Assembly: GCF_900116855.1 (NCBI RefSeq) | Contig: NZ_UETD01000003.1 | Location: forward strand, 62,001-126,000 | DNA length: 64,000 nt | Reading direction: 5' to 3' | DNA from: Ruminococcus flavefaciens | Lineage (GTDB): Bacteria > Bacillota > Clostridia > Oscillospirales > Ruminococcaceae | Shown here: in pieces, positions 1 to 8,177 of the stretch | Position numbering within the stretch: position 1 is the stretch's first letter | Layout of the letters: each line of letters starts with the position of its first letter | Notes under the pieces: model-generated | The model's database searches: none | What the model saw: only the letters and a program-made list of their open reading frames with translations | What the model was told of the DNA's origin: nothing | Translations under genes and position numbers: made by a program

Positions 1-1
1 C

Positions 2-1264
2 CTATGTGTTGAGAGCACCGCAGGGGGCGGCCGCTATGACCGTATCGTGAAGATGATAGAGGAGTCGGAGAAGCTGAAGTCCTCGGCAGAGAACAAGGCT
101 GCCCATCTTGCGGACAAGCTGGTGCCGTGGAGCCTTGGAGGAACTATCCTCACATGGCTGCTGACGAGAAACATCACAAGGGCGGTATCCATACTCATGG
201 TGGACTTCTCCTGCGCTCTGAAGCTGGCAATGCCCATATCCGTACTCTCCGCCATGAGGGAGTGCAGCAGGGCAGGCATTACCGTCAAGGGCGGACGCTT
301 CCTCGAAGCTGTCTCCGAGGCGGATACCATAGTTTTTGACAAGACGGGAACTCTTACCTACTCCTCGCCGAGGGTGGCTGAGGTCATAACCTTCGGCGGC
401 AGAGATGAGGCTGAGATGCTGAGGCTTGCAGCCTGTCTTGAGGAGCACTATCCGCACTCCATCGCCAATGCCGTAGTGGAGGAGGCAGAGAAGCGGGGGC
501 TTCTCCACGAGGAGCGCCATTCCAAGGTGGAATACGTTGTGGCGCACGGCATATCAAGTTCTGTTGACGGCGAGAGAGTCCTCATCGGCAGCTATCATTT
601 CGTAGTTGAGGACGAGAGGTGCCTTATCCCCGATGAGAGAGTGTTCAGGCACCTGCCCAAGCAGTATTCACACCTTTACCTTGCCATAGCAGGGGAGATA
701 GCGGCGGTCATCTGCATAGAGGACCCTCTACGCGAGGAGGCTTCCGAGGTAGTGGAGCAGCTTCACAGAGCAGGCATATCAAGGGTAGTGATGATGACGG
801 GCGACAACGAGCGCACCGCCAAGGCTGTTGCGGAAAAAGTGGGCGTGGATGAGTACCACTCCGAGGTGCTTCCCGAGGACAAGGCAGCCTTCATACGCAG
901 CGAGCATGAGGCAGGCAGAAAGGTCATCATGATTGGTGACGGCGTAAACGATTCACCTGCACTCAGCGAAGCCGATGCAGGCATAGCCATAAGCACGGGA
1001 GCTGCCATAGCCCGTGAGATAGCGGATATCACCATTTCCGCAGAGGACCTTTACTCCCTTGTGGAGCTGAAACGGTTCAGCGACGCTCTTATGAAGCGCA
1101 TAGGCTGGAACTACCGTACTATAATAAGCTTCAACGCGGGGCTGATAGTTCTGGGAGCGCTGGGCATACTGCCGCCTGCGGTATCTGCCCTGCTGCACAA
1201 TGCCTCCACTCTTGCCATAGGACTGAAAAGCATGACCGACCTTGATACAGAGGAAAGCAAATAA
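2..1264 (+). CDS. Heavy-metal-translocating P-type ATPase, C-terminal part (5' truncated by window)
   Basis: The reading frame is open to the first base of the window, so the N-terminus (metal-binding and first membrane segments) is missing. About 420 residues remain. They contain the phosphorylation motif DKTGTLT, the hinge motif MTGDN and the GDGVNDSPAL motif, followed by a C-terminal membrane pair; this order is diagnostic of P-type ATPases. The sixth-helix motif reads DFSCALKLAMP where copper/zinc pumps have CPC, so only one metal-site cysteine is kept and the transported metal cannot be assigned. The protein would move a metal ion across the cytoplasmic membrane using ATP. The gene ends at TAA and is followed by a strong hairpin shared with the convergent enolase gene. 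An ATG at 47 lies inside the same frame but is not the real start. Confidence 0.9.
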   Translation, partial: LCVESTAGGGRYDRIVKMIEESEKLKSSAENKAAHLADKLVPWSLGGTILTWLLTRNITRAVSILMVDFSCALKLAMPISVLSAMRECSRAGITVKGGRFLEAVSEADTIVFDKTGTLTYSSPRVAEVITFGGRDEAEMLRLAACLEEHYPHSIANAVVEEAEKRGLLHEERHSKVEYVVAHGISSSVDGERVLIGSYHFVVEDERCLIPDERVFRHLPKQYSHLYLAIAGEIAAVICIEDPLREEASEVVEQLHRAGISRVVMMTGDNERTAKAVAEKVGVDEYHSEVLPEDKAAFIRSEHEAGRKVIMIGDGVNDSPALSEADAGIAISTGAAIAREIADITISAEDLYSLVELKRFSDALMKRIGWNYRTIISFNAGLIVLGALGILPPAVSALLHNASTLAIGLKSMTDLDTEESK

Positions 1265-1279
1265 GCATACATATAAAAC

Positions 1280-1312
1280 GAGCCCGAAGCAGTTAGGCGC
1301 TGCCTCGGGCTC
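1280..1312. terminator. Bidirectional terminator between ATPase and enolase
   Basis: Thirteen-base arms GAGCCCGAAGCAG (1280-1292) and CTGCCTCGGGCTC (1300-1312) pair with one mismatch around a 7-nt loop. The arms lie between the convergent stop codons of the two flanking genes, and the flanks are A- and T-rich. Confidence 0.75.
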
Positions 1313-1341
1313 ATTTCCTTTAGGGGAGGTGTATCATGAAT

Positions 1342-2685
<1,344 letters not shown>

Positions 2686-2783
2686 TTATCAGCGTGGTAG
2701 TACACGCAGTGATCCGTGCAGGCTCTTGAATATGCACTTTATCCGGAAGCACAGAACGAAAGGAGCCTGCAATGATTTATTCG

Positions 2784-2801
2784 CGTTAGCGGCTGCTAAC
2801 G
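2784..2801. promoter_or_regulatory. Operator-like inverted repeat at the eno promoter
   Basis: CGTTAG-CGGCTG-CTAACG is a perfect 6+6 bp inverted repeat with a 6-bp centre. It starts about 6 bp downstream of the eno -10, so it overlaps the predicted transcription start. Layout and half-sites match the boxes at 3291 and 11500. See the regulon finding. Confidence 0.6.
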
Positions 2802-2806
2802 ATTTA

Positions 2807-2835
2807 ATCTTACCATTATTTTGTGCATTTGTCAA
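2807..2835 (-). promoter_or_regulatory. Probable enolase promoter
   Basis: Read on the minus strand: TTGACA (complement of 2830-2835), a 17-bp spacer and TAAGAT (complement of 2807-2812). It points toward eno and would give a leader of roughly 155 nt. Confidence 0.7.
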
Positions 2836-2946
2836 TGAAGTAACCCTGCTTTCGGGATTTTTGTGAATAATCACATCTCTTTCTGTCAGCAGCAATAAAA
2901 TTGTAGAAACAAATGACAAAGCCGCACCTGCAAGTGCTTGAAACAG

Positions 2947-2964
2947 TGTTAACCAAAACTAACA
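2947..2964. promoter_or_regulatory. Weaker operator-like box in the eno / DUF2325 intergenic region
   Basis: TGTTAA-CCAAAA-CTAACA matches the NGTTAG-N6-CTAACN pattern with one half-site mismatch. It overlaps a 16-bp sequence, AAAACTAACAAATTGG (2955-2970), that recurs with one change at 3226-3241 just upstream of the next promoter. The rest of 2644-3250 holds no convincing gene; short frames there lack ribosome binding sites. Confidence 0.35.
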
Positions 2965-3254
2965 AATTGGGGCTGCTGTGTATTATCATATGACTACGGG
3001 GACATAATACAACATGACACAGGGGACTGCTTTTTTATGGTGCAAGATGACTGAACTTATTTCGCACATAGGCTATTGTTTTACGATATATCGGCATATA
3101 AATAATACTTATACCGTATTTTTAGCATTGCACAGGGGCAACCGATGTACAAAAGGGGCAGTAAAAAACTGTGCAAAAGATACAGTTTCAATGGGCTGTC
3201 AACGGGTGCTATAAGTATGTTTTACAAAACTAACAGATTGGAGCATAATGTTCC

Positions 3255-3283
3255 TTGACAAATGTTAAAGTCAATGATATAAT
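3255..3283 (+). promoter_or_regulatory. Promoter of the DUF2325-DUF3793-flavodoxin run
   Basis: A consensus sigma-A promoter: TTGACA at 3255-3260, a 17-bp spacer, TATAAT at 3278-3283. It is followed 7 bp later by a perfect inverted repeat at the expected transcription start. Confidence 0.85.
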
Positions 3284-3290
3284 TCAATAC

Positions 3291-3308
3291 GGTTAGAAAC
3301 CCCTAACC
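3291..3308. promoter_or_regulatory. Operator GGTTAG-N6-CTAACC at the flavodoxin-operon promoter
   Basis: GGTTAG-AAACCC-CTAACC is a perfect inverted repeat overlapping +1 of a consensus promoter, the classic place for repressor binding. A near-identical box sits in the same position before the ABC transporter (11500), and related boxes flank feoA and feoB. An iron-responsive regulator is inferred from the genes served; the regulator gene is not in the window. Confidence 0.75.
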
Positions 3309-3398
3309 TATTATATAAAGCTATGCGGAGTTCTGCTCCGTATATTTTATCAAGTACTGTTAGATTTATATAACACATTCCATGACAAGGAGGGACCC

Positions 3399-3677
3399 AT
3401 GAGTATTGTGATCGTAGGCGGCAATGACCGTATGGCGACAAGGTATCAGGATATCTGCAAATCGTTCCACATTAAATCCAAGGTTTTCACTCAGATGCCT
3501 GCGGATTTTGAGAACAAGATCGGCTTTCCCGATCTGATGGTAGTGTTCACAGGTACCTGTTCTCACAAAATGCTCAGCGGCGTTAAAAAGCGCTCGGAAA
3601 AGCACGGGATCCCTGTGGAGCACATTCACAGTTCCAGTGTGAGCGCGCTGAAACAGCTGCTTACCAATTACGCGTAG
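3399..3677 (+). CDS. DUF2325 family protein
   Basis: A 92-residue cytoplasmic protein beginning MSIVIVGGNDRMATRYQDIC, the usual opening of DUF2325 proteins: a Rossmann-like strand with a GG turn. The rest contains the FPDLMVVFTGTCSH segment. Its biochemical role is not established. The start is fixed by an AGGAGGG site 6 bp before the ATG at 3399. It is the first gene after the promoter/operator at 3255-3308 and is followed, after 116 bp containing a small CTGCC/GGCAG hairpin, by DUF3793 and flavodoxin. That grouping, with feo genes nearby, suggests a role in iron or redox homeostasis; this is inference from context only. Confidence 0.85.
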   Translation: MSIVIVGGNDRMATRYQDICKSFHIKSKVFTQMPADFENKIGFPDLMVVFTGTCSHKMLSGVKKRSEKHGIPVEHIHSSSVSALKQLLTNYA

Positions 3678-3793
3678 TCATTCTGCCGGTGCAGAAGGCA
3701 GAAAAAGACTACTGACTATCCTGCCGCACAAGCGGCGTTCCGAGCTGCCTCAGGGCAGTCCGGGACAGGGATAGCATATATGGGGAGGAAGCT

Positions 3794-4378
3794 ATGTCCG
3801 AATGTGAAAAGCATGAATTCGAGAATACTCTCGCTTTACATACAGCGCCGACGCTTCTCGGCGTGAAGTGTGCAAATCTTGTTTCCGTGAGTCAGTCCGA
3901 GAGGACTGTGAGGAGCTATGTGGAGTCCTGCGCGGAAAGCGCTGCGGCACACGGTGTCAGGATGAAGATACTGTGCAGATGCAGGGAGCGCACACTGGTA
4001 TATGTCTATCATGAAAAGCTGCTGAGCGCATGGCTGAGCAGGGCAGATGTTGGAAATTTCCTTTCAGATCACGGCTATACTGCGGATATGAGCTTCGAGG
4101 AGAAGCTCTCACTGCTGACAGCCCGTATGAGCTGCGGCAGCTTTCCTCATGAGATAGGCGCATTTCTCGGCTATCCCATAGAGGATATCAGGGGATTTAT
4201 AGAAAATCAGGGCAGGAACTGCCTGCTGTGCGGGTGCTGGAAGGTCTACGGCAACGTGGAGGCGGCACGGCGTACATTCAATATTTACGGTCGATGCAGA
4301 GATATTCTGTGCGATAGATTAAACAAGGGACTTGATATGTTTCAGGCTCTTAAAATATCCAAGGAGGAATTATCATGA
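3794..4378 (+). CDS. DUF3793 family protein
   Basis: A 194-residue soluble protein. Near the N-terminus it has LALHTAPTLLGVKCANLVSV, and near the C-terminus a Cys-rich block CLLCGCWKVYGN followed by AARRTFNIYGRCRDIL. These are recognisable features of DUF3793, a clostridial family often seen next to flavodoxin genes. No catalytic motif is known. The conserved cysteines could bind metal or take part in redox chemistry, but that is a guess. GGGAGGA lies before the ATG. The stop overlaps the flavodoxin start by 4 bp (ATGA), implying translational coupling and joint function with the flavodoxin. Confidence 0.85.
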   Translation: MSECEKHEFENTLALHTAPTLLGVKCANLVSVSQSERTVRSYVESCAESAAAHGVRMKILCRCRERTLVYVYHEKLLSAWLSRADVGNFLSDHGYTADMSFEEKLSLLTARMSCGSFPHEIGAFLGYPIEDIRGFIENQGRNCLLCGCWKVYGNVEAARRTFNIYGRCRDILCDRLNKGLDMFQALKISKEELS

Positions 4379-4779
4379 AAACAGCAGTTATCTATTGGAG
4401 CGGCACAGGCAACACAGAGGCTATGGCTAAGGCAGCAGCAGAAGGCGCTAATGCAGAGCTCTTCAGCGTTTCCGAGTTCAGCGGCAATGTTGCAGACTAT
4501 GACGCTATCGCTTTCGGCTGTCCCGCTATGGGCGCAGAGGTACTTGAGGAGGACGAGTTCGAGCCCTTCTTCACAGCAGCAGAAGGTTCACTCAGCGGCA
4601 AGAAGGTACTTCTTTTCGGTTCCTACGGCTGGGGCGACGGCGAATGGATGCGTAACTGGGAGGAGAGAGTAAAGGCAGCAGGTGCTGAGCTGGTAAACGG
4701 CGAGGGCATCATTGTCAACGAGGCTCCCTCAGATGACGATCTCGCTAAGATCAAAGAGATCGCAGCTAAGTTAGCATAA
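4375..4779 (+). CDS. Flavodoxin (short-chain)
   Basis: A 134-residue protein starting MKTAVIYWSGTGNTEAMA. The SGTGNTEAM loop is the FMN-phosphate-binding P-loop of flavodoxins, and FGSYGWGDGEWM is the second flavin-contact loop. Length fits the short-chain class. It would carry electrons in place of ferredoxin, typically when iron is scarce. AAGGAGG precedes the start, which overlaps the DUF3793 stop. The position behind a probable iron operator fits the known flavodoxin-for-ferredoxin swap. No terminator separates it from the downstream Tp47-like gene 39 bp later. Confidence 0.95.
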   Translation: MKTAVIYWSGTGNTEAMAKAAAEGANAELFSVSEFSGNVADYDAIAFGCPAMGAEVLEEDEFEPFFTAAEGSLSGKKVLLFGSYGWGDGEWMRNWEERVKAAGAELVNGEGIIVNEAPSDDDLAKIKEIAAKLA

Positions 4780-4818
4780 GAAAAATATAAATAATTGTAA
4801 AGAGGTTGAATTAGAACA

Positions 4819-6315
4819 ATGAAGAAATCATTATCGATTCTCAGTGCAGCTCTTCTGGCAGCTGCTTCCGTTATCCCGAGCGCAGTAAGCGCAGCTGACG
4901 ATGAAGTTTACGGCACAATGCAGATCCCCTATGCTGATTTTTATGCAGCAGAGCTCAACAACAGCGTAGCAGTAGACGCAGTTTCTTCAGCAACAGCAAA
5001 CAAGTGGAACATGACAGACACAGGTTCCGTACAGGAAGACGGCTCATGGAAGAACGGCGGACTCTGTGCAGGTACATACAATGACGGCGCTGGAAAGATA
5101 CTCGGCGTTGTTTATCCCGTATGCATCTCACAGGCTGACCTTGATTCATTGACAGATAAGTACAACTTCACAGCTCTCGACACAAAGCCCGCAGCATACA
5201 AGCCCGTTACAGTTGAAGGCGGCAAGGCTTCATTCGGCAAGCTGGTGGACAGTGACGGTGAGGAGACTCTCGGCGGCGAGGTGAAGGTCTCCACAAGATC
5301 AAACTACGGCGACTATCAGATCAGTGTAAGCGAGATACCTCAGAATGCTGATATCTACGGCGTTATCGTAAAGACATCTGAGGGCACTTCCTACGGTATG
5401 CGTGCTCTTGAGAACATCTGGCGCAACGGCGCTATCTCATGGGGTGCAGGCGTAAAGGAGAAGGAGAGCCACGGCAACGTTCTTTCCTCTGAGCACTACA
5501 AGAGCTCACAGGGTCAGACTATCACAGAGGTAACATTCATCACTCTGGGCGGTTACAGCACTGTTTCGGGTCAGAACGTATATCTCCCCGTAAAGGTCGC
5601 AGACTCTGTTTCCGTTGAGAACGGCAAGGCAGGCAGCGGTTCAACTACATTCGATAATTCAGTATTCCCTTCTGACTATGCTCAGACAGCTTCAGTTGCA
5701 GAGGGCTTTACAGTTTCGGGCAACACTATCAGCTATACAAATGCCAAGCCCGGCAGCTATACACTGACAGTTTCTGATTCAAACGGCAAGTATTCCGACG
5801 TCAGCGGCAGCTTCCAGCTCACAACAAGCGATATCCCCGTTAAGTATGCAGACGGCAAGCTTGTGGCAGCAGACGGCTTCACAGCTGATGATGCAGCAAA
5901 CTTCCTGAAGAACATCACATCTGTAAATGTCGGTGAGAATACTTACAGAACAGGACGCCGCGGAGTTACCATCATCGATGCTGAGACAGGCGAGATCAAG
6001 ATGGACGCTAAGTCGGGCGACACAAACGTATTCGCAGGAGCCGGCAAGTACAGCATCTCAGTCACAGCAACAGGCTACAGCGAGCCCTATAACTTTGAGA
6101 TCGACACAAATCCCGTGACTACTTCCACAACATCTACAACAAACAAGTCAGCTGTTACAACCACAACAGCTTCTAAGTCGGGATCAAAGTCAGCATCAAA
6201 GACGACAAGCAAATCAGACAGCCCTAAGACAGGAGATACCTCAGCAGCAATGCCTATCGCTGCACTTGCAGCTGCAGGAGTTTGCGCAATAGCATTCAGC
6301 AAGCGCAGAAAGTAA
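4819..6315 (+). CDS. Secreted Tp47-like (PBP-Tp47 domain) surface protein with C-terminal anchor
   Basis: A 498-residue exported protein. Residues 1-25 form a signal peptide ending in VSA. The segment GTMQIPYADFYAAELN and the DAVSSATANKW stretch are typical of clostridial proteins annotated as penicillin-binding Tp47 domain proteins. After a Ser/Thr/Lys-rich linker the C-terminus has SPKTGDTS, a hydrophobic helix and KRRK, a sortase-type or membrane-anchor pattern. Treponema Tp47 binds penicillin and has slow beta-lactamase activity; whether this homologue does is unknown. It lies 39 bp after flavodoxin and before a ferric-reductase-like/FMN protein, so an extracellular redox or metal-linked role is as plausible as a cell-wall one. 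The family call is by motif resemblance only. Confidence 0.7.
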   Translation: MKKSLSILSAALLAAASVIPSAVSAADDEVYGTMQIPYADFYAAELNNSVAVDAVSSATANKWNMTDTGSVQEDGSWKNGGLCAGTYNDGAGKILGVVYPVCISQADLDSLTDKYNFTALDTKPAAYKPVTVEGGKASFGKLVDSDGEETLGGEVKVSTRSNYGDYQISVSEIPQNADIYGVIVKTSEGTSYGMRALENIWRNGAISWGAGVKEKESHGNVLSSEHYKSSQGQTITEVTFITLGGYSTVSGQNVYLPVKVADSVSVENGKAGSGSTTFDNSVFPSDYAQTASVAEGFTVSGNTISYTNAKPGSYTLTVSDSNGKYSDVSGSFQLTTSDIPVKYADGKLVAADGFTADDAANFLKNITSVNVGENTYRTGRRGVTIIDAETGEIKMDAKSGDTNVFAGAGKYSISVTATGYSEPYNFEIDTNPVTTSTTSTTNKSAVTTTTASKSGSKSASKTTSKSDSPKTGDTSAAMPIAALAAAGVCAIAFSKRRK

Positions 6316-6349
6316 TGACAACAGAATAACTCTCCATTCCTTTCACATT

Positions 6350-6395
6350 CCCTGAAATACTCTCCCGCAAAGACGCGGGGGAGTATATTGCAGGG
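6350..6395 (+). other. Intergenic hairpin between Tp47-like and reductase-like genes
   Basis: ATACTCTCCCGC (6357-6368) pairs with GCGGGGGAGTAT (6375-6386) around a 6-nt loop. Outer CCCTG/CAGGG arms extend it. No T-run follows, so it may be an mRNA stability or attenuation element rather than a full terminator. Confidence 0.55.
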
Positions 6396-6438
6396 ATAAT
6401 TTTATGTAGAAGGCAATAGCCTTCGGACAGGAGCAAAT

Positions 6439-7860
6439 ATGATATTTCTTATATCCCTTATTCTGACTGCGGCGTTCGTATGGTTCGGCGCAGACTTACT
6501 GAAAAAGAAGCCCACTGTATGTTATATCGCAGCCGCTGTACTCAGTGCTGCTGCATTTGCTGCGGGACAGTCCGAGATAAAGCTCCCCGAGTGGTTCAGC
6601 ACCTACGTTCTGGGAATATTCAACAAGGGAGCCCTTGCCTGTGCGCTGTGGTGCGCAGTAGCATGGGCAGCCGCACTTCCCAACGGCTCAGCCGCCATAA
6701 AGAAGATAATGCCTATACGCGGCGAGCTTTCCATTTTTGCGGCTCTTATAACCCTTTCCCATGCAGTTACATACACACTGTCGTACCTTGACAGGATATC
6801 CACATTCAGCAAGTACAATATCTCTCCCAGCACGGAGTTCATCACCACCTGTGTAGTATGTCTTGTGCTCATGCTCATCATGATCCCCCTCACGGTGATC
6901 TCGTTCAAGACCATCAGAAAGAAGATAAAGCCAAAGACATGGAAGAATATCCAGCGTGCGGCATATGTTTTCTATGTACTTATCTATGTACACATCATGG
7001 TGATATATCTCCCCAAGGTAAAGCGCGGCGGAGCAGATGTGATACTGAGCATTCTTCTCTATTCGGCAGTTTTCTTCGGGTATGCGGTGTTCCGTATCAG
7101 AAAGTGGTATGTGAAGTCCAAAAAGCCTGCAAAGAGCGGAGCTCTCAATGCCGTATGTACAGCGGCAGTGGTACTTCTTACGGGAGGCGCTGTGATGTTC
7201 ATGCAGCCCGGCAAGGATGCAGCTCCCAAGCGCACAGGCAACAGCAGCAAGAAGGCAGTCCTCACTGAGGAGGCTACAAAGGCTGAAAGTGATGATTCAG
7301 CCGAGACCACAACAGCTGCGGCTGAGGATGAGGAAAAGGGCGGCACGACCGCTGCAAAGACTACCAAGGCTAAGGACGGCAAGAACACGACCGAGACTAC
7401 CACAGCGGACAAGAAGTCCGATGATAAGGATAAGGACAAAGACAAGGATAAAGACAAGGATAAGGAAAGCGAGAATGAGTCTGTGGAGGACAGCGGAAAC
7501 AGCTCGCAGGAAGAGGAGGCTCCTCAGGAGGAACAGCAGCAGGCTGCTGCCGAGCCCGAGGTGCAGTATATCTACAACAACGGTACCTTCACAGGAACGG
7601 GAACCTCTCCTGCCGATGAGGGCAAGGACTATGAGGGAACAGTTTACGCTGATGTTACCATCGAGAATGACGTTATAACCGCCATCAGTCTCAGCTTCCC
7701 CGACGATGACGCTGACTGGTGCGTAATGGCTGAAAAGGCTATCCCCGGAAGGATAATGTCGGCACAGAGCGCCGATGTTGATGCAAGCTGCGGAGCTACA
7801 CGAAGCGCTGAGGGCGCTATCGCCGCAGTAAAGGATGCACTTTCACAGGCAAGAAAATAA
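6439..7860 (+). CDS. Ferric-reductase-like transmembrane protein fused to an FMN-binding domain
   Basis: A 473-residue membrane protein. Residues 1-255 carry about six or seven hydrophobic helices of the ferric reductase/YedZ type. His108 (LSHAVTY) and His185 (YVHIMVIY) are candidate haem ligands, while the usual His of the WxxLHR motif is Gln172. A long extracellular linker follows, rich in Thr/Ala and then in Lys-Asp repeats, and residues from about 384 form an FMN_bind domain ending in DASCGATRS. Thr454 is the expected covalent-FMN acceptor (ApbE type); Cys451 replaces the usual Ser. The protein would pass electrons across the membrane to an extracellular flavin. Linked to flavodoxin and feo genes, a role in reducing ferric iron before Feo uptake is a reasonable inference. 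Confidence 0.75.
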   Translation: MIFLISLILTAAFVWFGADLLKKKPTVCYIAAAVLSAAAFAAGQSEIKLPEWFSTYVLGIFNKGALACALWCAVAWAAALPNGSAAIKKIMPIRGELSIFAALITLSHAVTYTLSYLDRISTFSKYNISPSTEFITTCVVCLVLMLIMIPLTVISFKTIRKKIKPKTWKNIQRAAYVFYVLIYVHIMVIYLPKVKRGGADVILSILLYSAVFFGYAVFRIRKWYVKSKKPAKSGALNAVCTAAVVLLTGGAVMFMQPGKDAAPKRTGNSSKKAVLTEEATKAESDDSAETTTAAAEDEEKGGTTAAKTTKAKDGKNTTETTTADKKSDDKDKDKDKDKDKDKESENESVEDSGNSSQEEEAPQEEQQQAAAEPEVQYIYNNGTFTGTGTSPADEGKDYEGTVYADVTIENDVITAISLSFPDDDADWCVMAEKAIPGRIMSAQSADVDASCGATRSAEGAIAAVKDALSQARK

Positions 7861-7872
7861 GACGATACAGCA

Positions 7873-7903
7873 AAAAGCCCATGTCATCAAGACATGGGCT
7901 TTT
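7873..7903. terminator. Bidirectional terminator
   Basis: AAAAGCCCATGTC (7873-7885) and GACATGGGCTTTT (7891-7903) form a perfect 13-bp stem with a 5-nt loop, flanked by A and T runs. It lies between the reductase-like gene and the convergent feo operon. Confidence 0.9.
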
Positions 7904-7955
7904 CATATTAAGGCATTTTGTGAAGATGTCTGTATTTATGGAAGGGAGCTGTGTG

Positions 7956-8126
7956 TCACTTCCTGTGGCAGGTGCCTTTCATGGCACAGTTCTGGCAGCC
8001 GTGGCTGCAGGATGACCTGCCCTCTTTCTTATCCTTTATCATTTTATAAATGATAAGACCCACAACAGCAATGAGTATGACTGAAACTATTATAGTTCCG
8101 AGGTTTGCCGAAAGCCATCCGATCAT
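7956..8126 (-). CDS. FeoB-associated Cys-rich membrane protein
   Basis: A 56-residue frame starting at ATG 8124-8126, preceded by CAGGAGGGA. One transmembrane helix (GTIIVSVILIAVVGLIIY) is followed by a Lys-rich patch and a Cys-rich tail, SSCSHGCQNCAMKGTCH, with four cysteines. This is the usual build of FeoB-associated Cys-rich membrane proteins. It sits directly after feoB, 51 bp downstream of its stop and in the same orientation. A role as partner or gating subunit of the FeoB ferrous-iron channel is assumed from the family; the cysteines could bind iron. Confidence 0.88.
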   Translation of the reverse strand: MIGWLSANLGTIIVSVILIAVVGLIIYKMIKDKKEGRSSCSHGCQNCAMKGTCHRK

Positions 8127-8177
8127 ATTGATCCCTCCTGTAAGTTTCCCCCGTCAGAGGACGGGGGATTGGTTTTA

